A stretch of DNA of 64,000 nucleotides from Solenopsis invicta (lineage: Eukaryota > Arthropoda > Insecta > Hymenoptera > Formicidae): the NCBI RefSeq assembly GCF_016802725.1, contig NC_052665.1, positions 7,874,001 to 7,938,000 on the forward strand, written 5' to 3'. Of the stretch, positions 24,504 through 35,829 are shown piece after piece; within the stretch, counting starts at the first letter, position 1, and each line of letters opens with the position of its first letter. The notes under the pieces were generated by a model. That model had not been told where the DNA came from and made no database searches. It was given only the letters and a program-made list of their open reading frames with translations. The position numbers and the translations under genes are program-made.

Positions 24504-26088
24504 TAGACTAACTTTGCTCTCGTGTTAACTTCCTCTTTACCTTTTTCTAAGATTTACAAATAAGCAAAACTGCTTTCAGGATTACACCTCAATTAGATTG
24601 TCATATAAATTTACATCTACAATGACTACATTTTCTTGGAGAATGTAAAGGATAAATCTAACAATTTTGCAGTCCTACATGTTTTCAAATCAGTTTGTGA
24701 TTGTTACGAGGTTGCACGTTTTACGAAATTTTTTTAATACTAAAATGAGATACCGTATAATTTTCTAATAACTTGAAACTATATTGGAACAAACTCTTAA
24801 TCTTGATTTAAATCTGAAATAGGTTCCAAGAATAAAAACGGATTTAATCTGAATAATTTTTATAAAAACAAATAAAAAGCACGCATGATTAACAAACAAC
24901 AAAACAAATTAAATTGCATGAATCTAAATTTATTGGTTGTTTGCGTTTCAAAAAATTCGCTTATTAGTAAAATATTCTAGATTTATTAGATATTAGAAAA
25001 CTAATTAGAAAAGAATTTCTCGTAACATTGTTAAAATAAAGGAGAAAATTGAATTAAAAAAATAAATCTAAAGAACAGCTACCTGAAATAAAGGACTGTC
25101 TTTTGCAATAAAGGACGTGTAGTCACCGTAGATACATCAGATAATTTACAATTTGCAATGTCCAATGTATAATATATAATCCGATATATACATTGGACAT
25201 TGCGAATTGTAGATTAAAATTCAACCTATCGAAACAAAACTGATTAAAATTAAAATTATCCGATTGGTAGAGCTCTAATCTTTAATTCGTAAGTTTTTAT
25301 TTCCAATGCGTAATCTGATACGGGTTCAAGGAGAGAGATTCGCAAAGTGCAACTGAATTACATTTAAAGAAGTCACGCTAAATAATTTGTCGTTTAAATT
25401 TACCGTTTATTTAGGTCGAAATAAATTAATCTACGAGAAGCGTCGCAGTTGGCAGTTTCTAAATGATCTTATTATTCCTTGTTTTGGTCCGCGTATCTAG
25501 GTTTTGTCCGCATTGCTCGCTCGTATAGAGTGGCTTCGTCTATTGTTTCCTCGGGGAAACGCGCGAGTTTCAATTCAATGTCAAAAGCGAGATGGAAATA
25601 GCGCGCTGTCGAGTGGTCAGAGAAAGTGGTGTGTATCGATCCGCGGTATCACCGCGGAATTGTCTGCAAACAGAAACGAAATCCCTCTTCTCTCTCTCTC
25701 TCTTTCTCTCTCTGTTTTAATACTCGGAATAAACATGCGAGAGAACGGGAAAATGGAGAATACACTGTCAGAGAATATTAGAAGTAATGGCAAAAGTCAA
25801 TGGGCGGGAATGCGTTTCGCGGATGTCAGCGGATTTATTTTTATTTCTGCGGACAGGCGCGACAGCGAAAGCTTACGCAGGCATCCAGGCAATTGAAGGG
25901 GAGAAACAATTAAGCCGATATAGAAAAATTAGTCGCCTGACATAAATGTGGCGCCTAAGGGACTGCGCGCGATAAAAGGAATAGGGAACGGGGAGTAAAG
26001 AATAAGGGACGGTTGAATACATTGCGTAAAGAATGTTTTATACATTTCCCCTATTCAATATATTCAGCTATTTCTGTTCTCTATTCCA

Positions 26089-26531
26089 CACAGTTGGAAA
26101 ATTTGTGTTAAAATTAACATATATCTCATGTCCATTCAAATTTTTGTATTAATTTGACACAAGATAAATATGTTAGAAAGTAACGTAAATATTATGTAAA
26201 AAAACTTGTAACATCTCGATCCAGTTTAGAAATTAAATATGGAAACATATTTCTTCAGTAAAATTAACATTTCTAATATGTTGACACGTACGTTTTATTC
26301 ATTTATCTTGTACTTGATGTTTTAAAGCTACATTACTTTTATGTTATTTGTTTATTCGCTCCTAAATTGTGTTATATTAACACTAAGAAATATTAAATAT
26401 CAATTTAACACAAAATATTCAAAATAACATAATCACGTTATGTTAAATTAATCCTTAGATACGTTAAAAATTCAACACAAGAATTTTAACAACGGCCGGC
26501 TTAATATAAATACAAAATATTTTCTACTGTG
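26089..26531. repeat. MITE-like element (TIR cacagttggaaaat)
   Basis: The ends are short imperfect inverted repeats (cacagttggaaaat and the complement of cacagtagaaaata). TA is present only on the right. Direct copies of tgttaaaattaaca-like sequence fill the interior. Confidence 0.45.
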
Positions 26532-26699
26532 TATTTATTGTGCGCAGCCCCCTATTTACAAGCTTCGATTCTGGCACGGTGACTGCGCAAGGGAGTCCGT
26601 GTTCGCTCGTGATTTTTTAGACGCGAGATTTTGACGTAATTTCTCTGATTTAATATATCCGTAAAATGAATGAAACTCTCGTTGATGATGTCAGTAAAA

Positions 26700-26737
26700 A
26701 AAGAAAAGAAAAGAAAAGAAAAGGAAAGAAAAAAGAT
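26700..26737. repeat. (AAAAG)n microsatellite
   Basis: Tandem aaaag units with two variant copies. Confidence 0.85.
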
Positions 26738-28439
26738 AACGAGTGCGGAGTGTGACGCAAGGGTCCTAGGGTACTTTTACGTAACGAGATGCAGGACGCT
26801 GTGGCACGTGTCGTAAAACTGGACTATAAAAACACAAGATTACACTGACGTCATTATATGCAGCGTGACGTATAAAGGATATCTTTAACCTTCCGTTTAC
26901 GTTGACTGAAGGTTAGCGGGGTGTGAATACACCCCTCGCTCAAAGGCCGCTCGGGCGGTGAATACACCCCACGTAGCGAGGATTAATTAAACGACGCTTA
27001 ATTAAACTTTTCGCGCGCGATAAAATTTTTAATCTGCATACATTGACGCACGGCATGTGCCGACGAAGCCTAAGCTCGAAGGCGCGAGCGACTGCCGTCA
27101 TCAATCGACCGTGATGCCATTCTTAAAACTTCCGCGAGCCCGAGTTGTAAAGAAGCAGTTTTACGCGCGGTTGGCGCGCGGCGAAGGATCTCCTCGTCTT
27201 CGACCTTATCCCCATTTCGCTTATACACGTTCGGTTCCTTCACGCTCCTCGTTTCAAAGTCTCATTGATTTCGACGTCTGAACTATACGTCACGAGATAG
27301 AACCGGAAAGGTAACTGCCGGAGCGACGAACGAGCGCCTAAGCCGGCGAAGTTGCTGGTCGGTTGGTCGGCTGGTCGATCAGACCGGCCGGCTCGATATT
27401 GGCCCGGACGAAACCGGAAATCTGTGACAGAAAGACCGATACGTCATGCGCATTTTCCTGAGCGTGAAGGTCATTACGAACGTCCACGTGTACATTTCCC
27501 GATGGCATTCTATTCAACGTCTCGCGATGCGCGCGTTGCGTTTATTTCCAGAACTGTCTTTTCTCATTCAATAAATTGATTGACGATAAGTCTCTCGCTA
27601 TGCATGCGAGACGTTCCATTCGAATGTCACTGCCGGTTGAGGGAGGGGAAGGAAGAGAGACGGCGAAAGAAAGAAAAATATCTTTCCGCCGACGCGATCG
27701 CGCTAACGAATGTTGATGGAATAAAGAATCCCGGGGAGACCCGGAAAAAAAAGCGGTTTCTTTCGAGAAAAATGGAGCGCTACGTCGTCCCCGCGTTTCT
27801 CTCTCTCTCTCTCTCTCGGAGAACGTAATTCGTGTAATCCGTTTGCGGAACATACGACGGAATAACAAACAATTACTGGCATTTAACCGCCCGTATGCGG
27901 TGCTCGCGTACACGGCGAACCATTGGTTGCCCGCAGAAATTACGCGGAACTAGACGATGGACGCATCCTGCCCCTCCGTGCGTCGCGGCCGTCGGATATG
28001 CTAGGCTAGCGTTTTATTACGCGTGGCACAAATAATCAGAAAGTTCCAGGCGGAAACGACGCGCAATTCATTTTATAAAAGGCTCCAACGCGAGCAGTCG
28101 AAAAGGTCTATCGCGTGTCTTAAAATGTTACCGTTTTACGCCAGAGTGTATTTGTACGTTTAAAATTGATTTATTGGAACAATTACTTTGTTGTCATATC
28201 TCGTCACAGCAATGTGTTCGATGATTTTGACTATAAGAGCGCAAATATGTAAAAATATGTACGCGATTAATTCGTTACTTCTCAATTTTTGTTTTATTTT
28301 TTAAGTATTAATGTGAAAAATATTTTTAAAAATATTAGTAGGTGCATATATGGGAAAGAAATTAGAAAAATGCTGCCTTATAAATAAGATCGTAGGATGG
28401 AATGGATTAAAAAAAAAAAATATCGTATAATTATATTAT

Positions 28440-28960
28440 ATTAAGCCTATTTTACACGATCTATAATTTGCGATAGAATTCTATTTATAATTTTATATTA
28501 AATTATGTACAGAATATTTGATTATTTCTTTATTTGACGTAGTTGGGTTATTAAAAATTGTAACATAGTTATTAAGAAATATAAGCTTGTATTTCATATT
28601 TTAAATATTTTTTGGCCAGCCCTAAATTTATCAGCATTTACACTGAAAGTTTAATAAATATTTATTTAAATAGTACTGAAACATTTACTTATGATACATA
28701 AATATTTAATTCTAGAAGAAAAAAATGATACTTAAATAATTAAACTAGTTATACTAAATAAATATATATTTATATTTAGTAAATATTTTATTAGTATTAT
28801 TCGAATAAATGTTTGTTAAAATTTAGCAACTTTGCCTTCAGTGTATGCATTGTGCATATTTTATGCGTCTTATTTGTTTACACATTTTACATAAAATTAC
28901 AAATAGAATTCCGACTCGAACTCTATCATAAATTATAGATCGTGTAAAGTGGGCTTTATA
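28440..28960. repeat. MITE with arms of about 60 bp, split by a second MITE
   Basis: The left arm (28441-28499: ...ttacacgatctataatttgc...) and right arm (28890-28959) are inverted copies with modest divergence. A separate TA-flanked element occupies 28641-28843 inside it. Confidence 0.75.
28641..28843. repeat. TA-flanked MITE nested in the 28.44-28.96 kb element
   Basis: It begins cactgaaagttt, ends with the complement of cactgaaggcaaag, and has TA on both sides. The arms of about 40 bp include aacaaacatttattcgaataatact-like sequence at the right. Confidence 0.7.
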
Positions 28961-29188
28961 AAAAACGACGTTATGTAATACGTTAGATACACATTAACTC
29001 AACCGTGATACACGAATTTTGTTTAGCACGCGGTTACCCGCAGTAATTTCCGTTCGGTGTCCTGCCATTGAGAGAGAAAAATATCCCCCACCGTGAGCCT
29101 TAAGAGGATAGCGGGCCGTATGTGGAGCAAGGCTACGTGCTAGGGCAAAAATATTTTAAATGTAACGTATCTACCGCAACCGTTCCCC

Positions 29189-29219
<31 letters not shown>

Positions 29220-31817
29220 TTCTCGACCCCGTCGATTTTGCCATGCTCAATAGAACCTGTCAATAGGTGAATTTTAGGTGAAAACGCGAACAACCGCGAA
29301 GAGGGTGGCGGCGGCGAATTGATTCCGCCAGAGAGCCGGGAATCCTTTTGCACCGTTCAAGGATAAAGCTGACGTTTCAATCGGTTTGTCCTGGATTCGG
29401 GACGGGCGCCTTGGTACCTCCGCGACCACGGTTTTCGACCCTTGGAATGGCGGAGACTCATTCGGCCTCTGATGTCCTTTTCAGTTTCTCTCTCTCTCCC
29501 CTTTCCTTCTAAGACCACCAACTGCGCGCTGTTCTACGCGCGGCGGTAATTGGCTAATTAAGTCACCCTCACGCTCGTGCGTCGTCAGTGCTCTGATAAT
29601 TTAGTCCCGGGGCCACGGGTCCCTTCCTGCGGCACACAACACAATGTAGGTCAATTGCTGCGCGCGTACCATAAACTGTTGACCAGGCGGATTCATTCGA
29701 CACATCCGTCGATGGTTTACGTTTACGACCACGGATGCTGCTGGGCTTGACGTTTTTGCGGCTACCACTGCGCGCCTAAACACGTCCGTCGCGGGCGCTC
29801 GGAACATACGGGGACGCGTGTTCCCCCGGGCCCACAAAGCCGGCTTTCATGCTACGGCGTCTTTGATTTATCTCTCGAGTCAGTTTTTCCGAGGAGACCG
29901 ACGAAGGGACGCTTCTCGACGCTTTTAATCGAAGGTGAAAGGCTTGCGAAGTGCTCTAAGTTTCAGAGACACGAGCATTAAAATCTTAGATTGTAAAATT
30001 TCTTTGTCGACCTTAAGTGGACTCGAATAGATTTGTAATTCTGGTTCAGCTGCGGAAAAATTGATGCAAATTTCTTATTAAAGGCCCGCAGGCGGATCGG
30101 TGAAACGCGGCTAGCTAAATATAGGATGTTCCGTATAATCCATGAGATTCCCGCTTTTTCTTGAAACGGTAAATGCGTAATTGCGGAAGGCGAGGGCGGC
30201 CATCCTCCGCACATCTTAACCCTTCGTTGGTATGTCGAGTAATAACTTCTCATCACTATTATCGTAAACTAGGTCCGCATATATAGCTTCGGTGTACAAA
30301 TATAAAATAGTTGGTGTCTTTTTACTCCAGTATTGTGATCTATAAAGAAACAAGTTAATTTTATCTCTCGATCCACATGCATTTTTGCGTGATCATGCAA
30401 ATTTAATATATCAAGGCCACAAATATCTATATAAAGAGAGCTTTGATTTGCAAAACAACGTATCAACGGTCCTGATCCCTTAAAAAAAAAAAAGAAAAAG
30501 AACTGAGTGTCAGTTTCAATAAACTGATAACTGATATTTCATCAGTTAACTGAAATGTCAATTCTTCTTTTTACTATGAAAAAAAAGGAACCGATAAACT
30601 TTTTACTATTAAAAAAGTTTATATTTAATTTTATGTCCGTTTGTGTAAAAAATAGTATTGCGTCTAAAAGTAATATTACCTTAATTCATATATAGATTTT
30701 TGCATTATTACGCGAACATGGCAAAGCTATAAATATTCCTGAAGAGAAGAATCTGATTTTGTAAAATTACAAATGTCGCTGACGATAAAGATACGTTTAA
30801 ACTTTAGATCCTGTACTCCGGACTATCTCATGAAAATAGTTAAAAAGCCATGATTGTGAGACAGCGTGCGTACGTTCAATTAATCTTTTGTTCTATTCCC
30901 TGAAGACGAAATTAGTGTGCTGAATCGCACGCTGTCGGAAATAATCGTTTGTTATAACAGATATTTTCTAGAAGATCTTTTGCTCGCTAAGTCTCCTTTT
31001 TAACGGTCCTGGCGAGCGACCGTTGCTCAGCAGGACCTCGTAGGCTGCTTCCGTTCGCCGGATAGTCTAGCTAGACTATCCAAACAACGACCGGCCAAGG
31101 CAAGGGTGCGTATAGGCGGTTACGTGTAGGCGGTACCGTGCGTGTGCGATAAAACGCGTATGCGTGAGGTCTATCGAGACGGAATACGCTTCTCTTCCTT
31201 ATACTGAGCTCCACGGGCCATCGCGCGAACATTTGGAGGAGGAAACTCGGCTGGAAAAATGTGTGGAATCCCCGCTGCGGGACGGAGGGAGATGTCGGAG
31301 AAGAGGACTTTTCTCTTTTCATCACGCACACACACACACACCGCGCGCGTGGGATCCCGCCTTTCGAAGTTCCGTCACGTTCGTCACGTTTGCTCGCAAT
31401 AACGCGATCATCGATGTGTTTACTGCGATCTCGTCCAATCTGGCATGTCGGGTACACAACGCCGATGCAATTTTTCGCTGGGACAACACGGATTGATTTG
31501 GAGCTTCGCGGCTGGGCGATTATAGGACCGATATACAGCCTTTCGACGCGCTCGGACCGTTGTGAAAGACGCGAGATAGATAATTTCACTGTCGGAGTGA
31601 GATCGGAGCTTCGAGCCTCTCGTTCGTCGAACCTTCGTAGTTTCATTCCTTTGTGAGTGCGGAGCAGAACTAAATGGTTACGGTTGACACACGGATACTC
31701 GCGATGACGAATGCTGAGAACGGAATACTTTTTTTACGTAAAAGGAAAACGAAGATCATTAAAATTGTATATACGTTTACAGTCTACATCAAAAACATTT
31801 CACTAGACTCATATGTA

Positions 31818-32357
31818 CACACGGAAAATTACCTACTGCTAAAAAAATTACTCAATATTTCTTCAGTAATTAATGGTTATCTTTAACAAAGAATATTTTC
31901 TTGATAATTGTTTTAAAATATATTTAACATAAATTTTAGAAAAATTTATTATTATTTGCTAAAGAAAAGAATGTTATAAAATTATATCAAAAAACGTCAG
32001 AATAACAAGCAAATTAAAGTTTTATTTTAATTAAAATATAGTATTAAATTACTAGGTTTCAGAATATATTTTTGATACTTATTATGAACTTATAATAGAT
32101 TTGCAGATTTGTGAACTTATGAAATATTTGAAAATCTTAACTAATATTTATTTAATTCAAATATATATTTTTTTTTCTATGTGTATACGAAAGTTTATTT
32201 TAAATAAATTTTACTTGTTTTCAAATGAATAATGAATATATATTTTAAGATTGTATTATAAAAATATATTCTTTACAAAGACAAACACAGTTACTTAAAA
32301 AGAAAACTAAAAAATAATTAATTGCTTTTTTTAGTACGAGATTGATATTCTTCTGTG
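31818..32357. repeat. TA-flanked MITE of about 540 bp, related to 19126-19649
   Basis: It starts cacacggaaaattac and ends ttcttctgtg, each next to TA. Much of its length aligns with the element at 19.1-19.6 kb, giving two dated insertions of one family. Confidence 0.7.
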
Positions 32358-33510
32358 TAGTCTATATTGGCATTTTGCTGGACGCATAGTCCATGTTGAT
32401 AATAATTATCGGACACAGGTATGCGTCTGATAATACTCAAAGAATTAATAACTAAATGATAAATGCTTCCTCTCTCTCGCGCCTGTATTTCTTTTTAAAG
32501 ATATTGTAATTAGATAAATTGTTATCGAAATTTAAATCTGCATGCTTTTTAGATTTATTCTTTTTTCTTCCTAAATAACGACAAAAAATTTTGGTCGTAA
32601 GTTTTTGTCCTGAAATTAGTTGCAGAAAAGAAAACAATGAAAAATTTAATTTATAATGGCTTATGCAGCGAAAATGCATTCTCCATTTTGTTACGATTTT
32701 AAATAAATAACTTATAACCGAAATGGATCTAAATCAACTTTTGCACGAATATTTATTAAAGTACTCTTAATACATGTATAAAAAATTTGATTTGATTTTT
32801 AATGCTACTTTCTCATCAAATTTGCCAATAACTACAAAACACGATTTTATATCAAGAGCAAACAAAAAAAATTAATAACTTTTTAACTGATAAGAGAATT
32901 ATACCCAAATTTATGAAATTTTTCTACATTTTCGATGATACTTTGATATGACATGCATCCTTAATCCGCCAATTCGACGGGAAGTGACAATTCGTTGGTG
33001 TCGGTTTACCCGCGCGCGTGTACCAGGCGTGCGAATACTTACACGCGCGTCGCGATCGGCGATGCGTGTCTTAGCGGCGACGGTGTTCAGAGCCTGGATT
33101 GGGACATCTCACGTTTACGCGCACGCTTTCGTATACGTGCGTCGTGCACGGACGGATACCGTTCGTTGAGTGCATCATCGGCGGCGACAGACACGTAGGC
33201 ATACACTTCGTCGCGATATTATCGGTCGCCTTTACGTGCCACGCGTGTGTGCACGGACACGCTGGAGTCCGCGGTCCGCCGCGGCACACGTATGCGTGTA
33301 TAGTACTTTGCTTCTCACAGAAAAGAGAAGGATTCGCTGCCGAGCTTTTTGCTCGGTCAAATCGAACGATTTCGCTGTGTTTCAACAGCGGGAGATATAC
33401 CGTTCATCAGTCTCCCGAACGCCGCCATCTCGAATCGCGTGGGACGCACAAACTTCGCGGAGCATCGATATCTCCGTCACTCGGCATCGGAGTGTCGAAG
33501 CTGTATCACC

Positions 33511-33935
33511 ACACTGAGAGAAACATTTTTTTAAATGAATAAAATATATTTTCTTAAAATCATATATATTCTGATGCGAACATTTGTATGTCTTCAAGTA
33601 AAAATATTTACTCAAATAAGTAGACATATTACTTTGAGTATATAATTTTGTATTTTTTAAATAATGATTTTACAAATAAGTTAATAATATTATTAAATTG
33701 TTTTTTTGGATTAAAAAATCTGATTATTTTAAATACAAAAATAGTGTAACAGTAAATATTTTTTAAAACTGCAAGAAGATTACTTGATTAAAAATTATTT
33801 CTTCAATTTATTTACATAAATATTTCAACTAAAAAATGTTAAACTTGAGTGCAAAGTAAGCTATTAGGATTCACCGAGTAAATTTTTTTGTGCTAAATAA
33901 AATTTTTTTGTTTTACGATATCTTTTCTTTCAGTA
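33511..33935. repeat. Probable MITE (TIR cactgagagaaac)
   Basis: The left end cactgagagaaac resembles the complement of the right end ctttctttcagta. The borders are less clear than in the other copies. Confidence 0.35.
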
Positions 33936-35754
33936 CAGATTAACGAAAATTCTCGTTTCGCCTTTGCATTTTCATAAAAGATCATAACTGTTCTCCTTAT
34001 CTTCGTTGCGTTAACTAAATTTACTGATTGCATTGAATTTGGCTAATTAGCCAAAGCTGAAATTAAGACAGTAAACCAGACCACATTCGAATGATGGCCG
34101 GACAAAGATGCTTATCGTGGTGCAAATTACCTAAATCAGCTTACGATTGAAATTGATTGAGCTGTCGCCTTCTCGAATTTGTCGTATGGCATTTAATGCG
34201 TATAAATGGATGATCTACGACATGAAGATCTTAACTGCGGACATATGCTTTTATTGCGTGCTAGTGAATACAAGGATTCTACTCTTACTTTTACCGTAAA
34301 ACAAGTTCCGATCAAATCATTTCCTTGGATGTAAATAAATATTAATTAGTATAAAATAATTTATTTTTAAACTTAGGAAATATTTTCTTATTCAAGGAAA
34401 TGATGTTAAGACATATTTATTTGAAAATAACATTTTTTTAGTGTAGGTGTAAAGAGAAAAAGGAAGATAAAAATAATTACTCTCCATCTTGCATATGCAT
34501 TTGCTTGCATTTTCTTGGAATTTATCTGCTTATAGAATCAAGTCATTTATTGTTAAATTGCTTTAATAATTTATAACAATGTTAATAAATTTTAAAACGC
34601 TTGATTCTGCAGGGAAATGGCAAGAGTCCCAGAAACTCTGTATTCACAGTCGAGAGTTAACTCGGCATTAGATTAAAGCGGGTTACAAGTAATTACAAGT
34701 TTTAACCAATATAAACGTAATGTAATTTTCGCAGTTGTTCTGTCTATTATTATAACAAACAAATTTTTAATGAATCTGACACAATTTTACTAAATATAAA
34801 TACTCATAAAATGTAATCAAATATAATATATTAATTAATAAATCTATTAAAGATTTTACGAAATAAATTTTGTGAATGAAGATAATAATGCGAATAAGAG
34901 CCAACACAGGATTTTCGTGAGCAAATTGTATGAATTTATTGTATGAATGATTAATTTATTAATTTCATGTGACTGCGATTTAAGCTCATGGATTAACTGT
35001 GGTCAAACCCTTAATTAATATATCGCGCTACAGATTTTCACTTTGGTAACGCCGGGTTAAAAACCCCTCTCGCCGGCTTTCATGCGACCAATTTAGGCGG
35101 CATTGTTATGGGAGATTCACGAGCGCGAGCTGTCGGGAACGAGGGACGCACCCCTTTCATCGCGATATCTAAATTGGAATGGCTATTGATAGGGGAGGAT
35201 CCCGGAGTAAAGAGGAGTACAGGTGTTCCTCCGATGTCGCGCGCGTTTTATCTCAAGGCAGAGGCGGATAGTTCCTGCATTACGGAGTCGACATTATAAT
35301 AATGAAAGACACCTGACCGCGATAGCATTGAATGCAGTCAGCCCGATAAATATTAAACTAGGCGCGTGAACTGGCACTTTCCCACTCCAGCCAGTGGTTC
35401 AGCACGCTTAATTAATTTTGTACACGAAATTTTTTAATACATTCCCGCGGAACACAATGGTCTTTATATTAAAACTATCGAATTGCGCTGTGACGAATTT
35501 ACACTCCCAATAATAACACAACTAAGAATAAATTAATTCATTAGCTTTGTAATGAATATATACGTTTTCTGTAAGCTAGAGATAAAATAGAGATCTATTT
35601 CGTGATGAAGCTAATCGCCTATCGCGCAGGATCTCAAAACAATAAATGGAGAACAATAAATACACGTCGATTGAACTTGCAGTTTATTATTATTTTCGCG
35701 ACTTACAATCACTTTTATTTCAATTTCTTTTAGGGAGCAGACAGTAGCTCGAAA

Positions 35755-35814
35755 ATGGGGCTGAGACGACGGCGTAATAAACTAAACAGGACGACCACGT
35801 GGCAATCAGCTTAG
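35755..35814 (+). CDS. Upstream ORF in the FAM110-like leader (19 aa)
   Basis: An ATG 21 nt after the 35734 acceptor opens a 19-codon frame (MGLRRRRNKLNRTTTWQSA) that stops 15 nt before the main ATG at 35830. It is the only complete ATG-started uORF in the visible leader. Any effect on translation is inference. Confidence 0.4.
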   Translation: MGLRRRRNKLNRTTTWQSA

Positions 35815-35829
35815 ACCCTCGTGAAGAAG

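Larger units (their letters stand above)
15169..35733. other. About 20.6 kb of gene-free DNA, probably the first intron of the FAM110-like gene
   Basis: No protein-coding gene is supported on either strand. GC- and CpG-richer blocks at about 17.8-18.8, 21.4-22.1, 23.3-24.2, 25.5-26.0, 26.6-28.1, 29.0-30.0, 30.8-31.7 and 32.9-33.5 kb carry open frames made of Arg/Ser-rich strings without domains. These blocks may hold regulatory DNA. The AT-rich blocks between them are largely inverted-repeat elements, listed separately. Confidence 0.45.

Noticed and set aside
25641..25657. Palindrome ccgcggtatcaccgcgg
   Set aside because: Seven-base arms are expected by chance in CpG-rich DNA; no repeat or known site attached.
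31071..31646. 191-codon open frame on the minus strand, with overlapping plus-strand frames
   Set aside because: GC-rich block gives long frames on both strands; residue string is Arg/Ser/Pro-biased without domains and contains a CVCVCV run from a CA microsatellite.
33099..33542. 147-codon plus-strand frame with several overlapping frames
   Set aside because: Composition-driven; runs into a MITE terminus at its 3' end.
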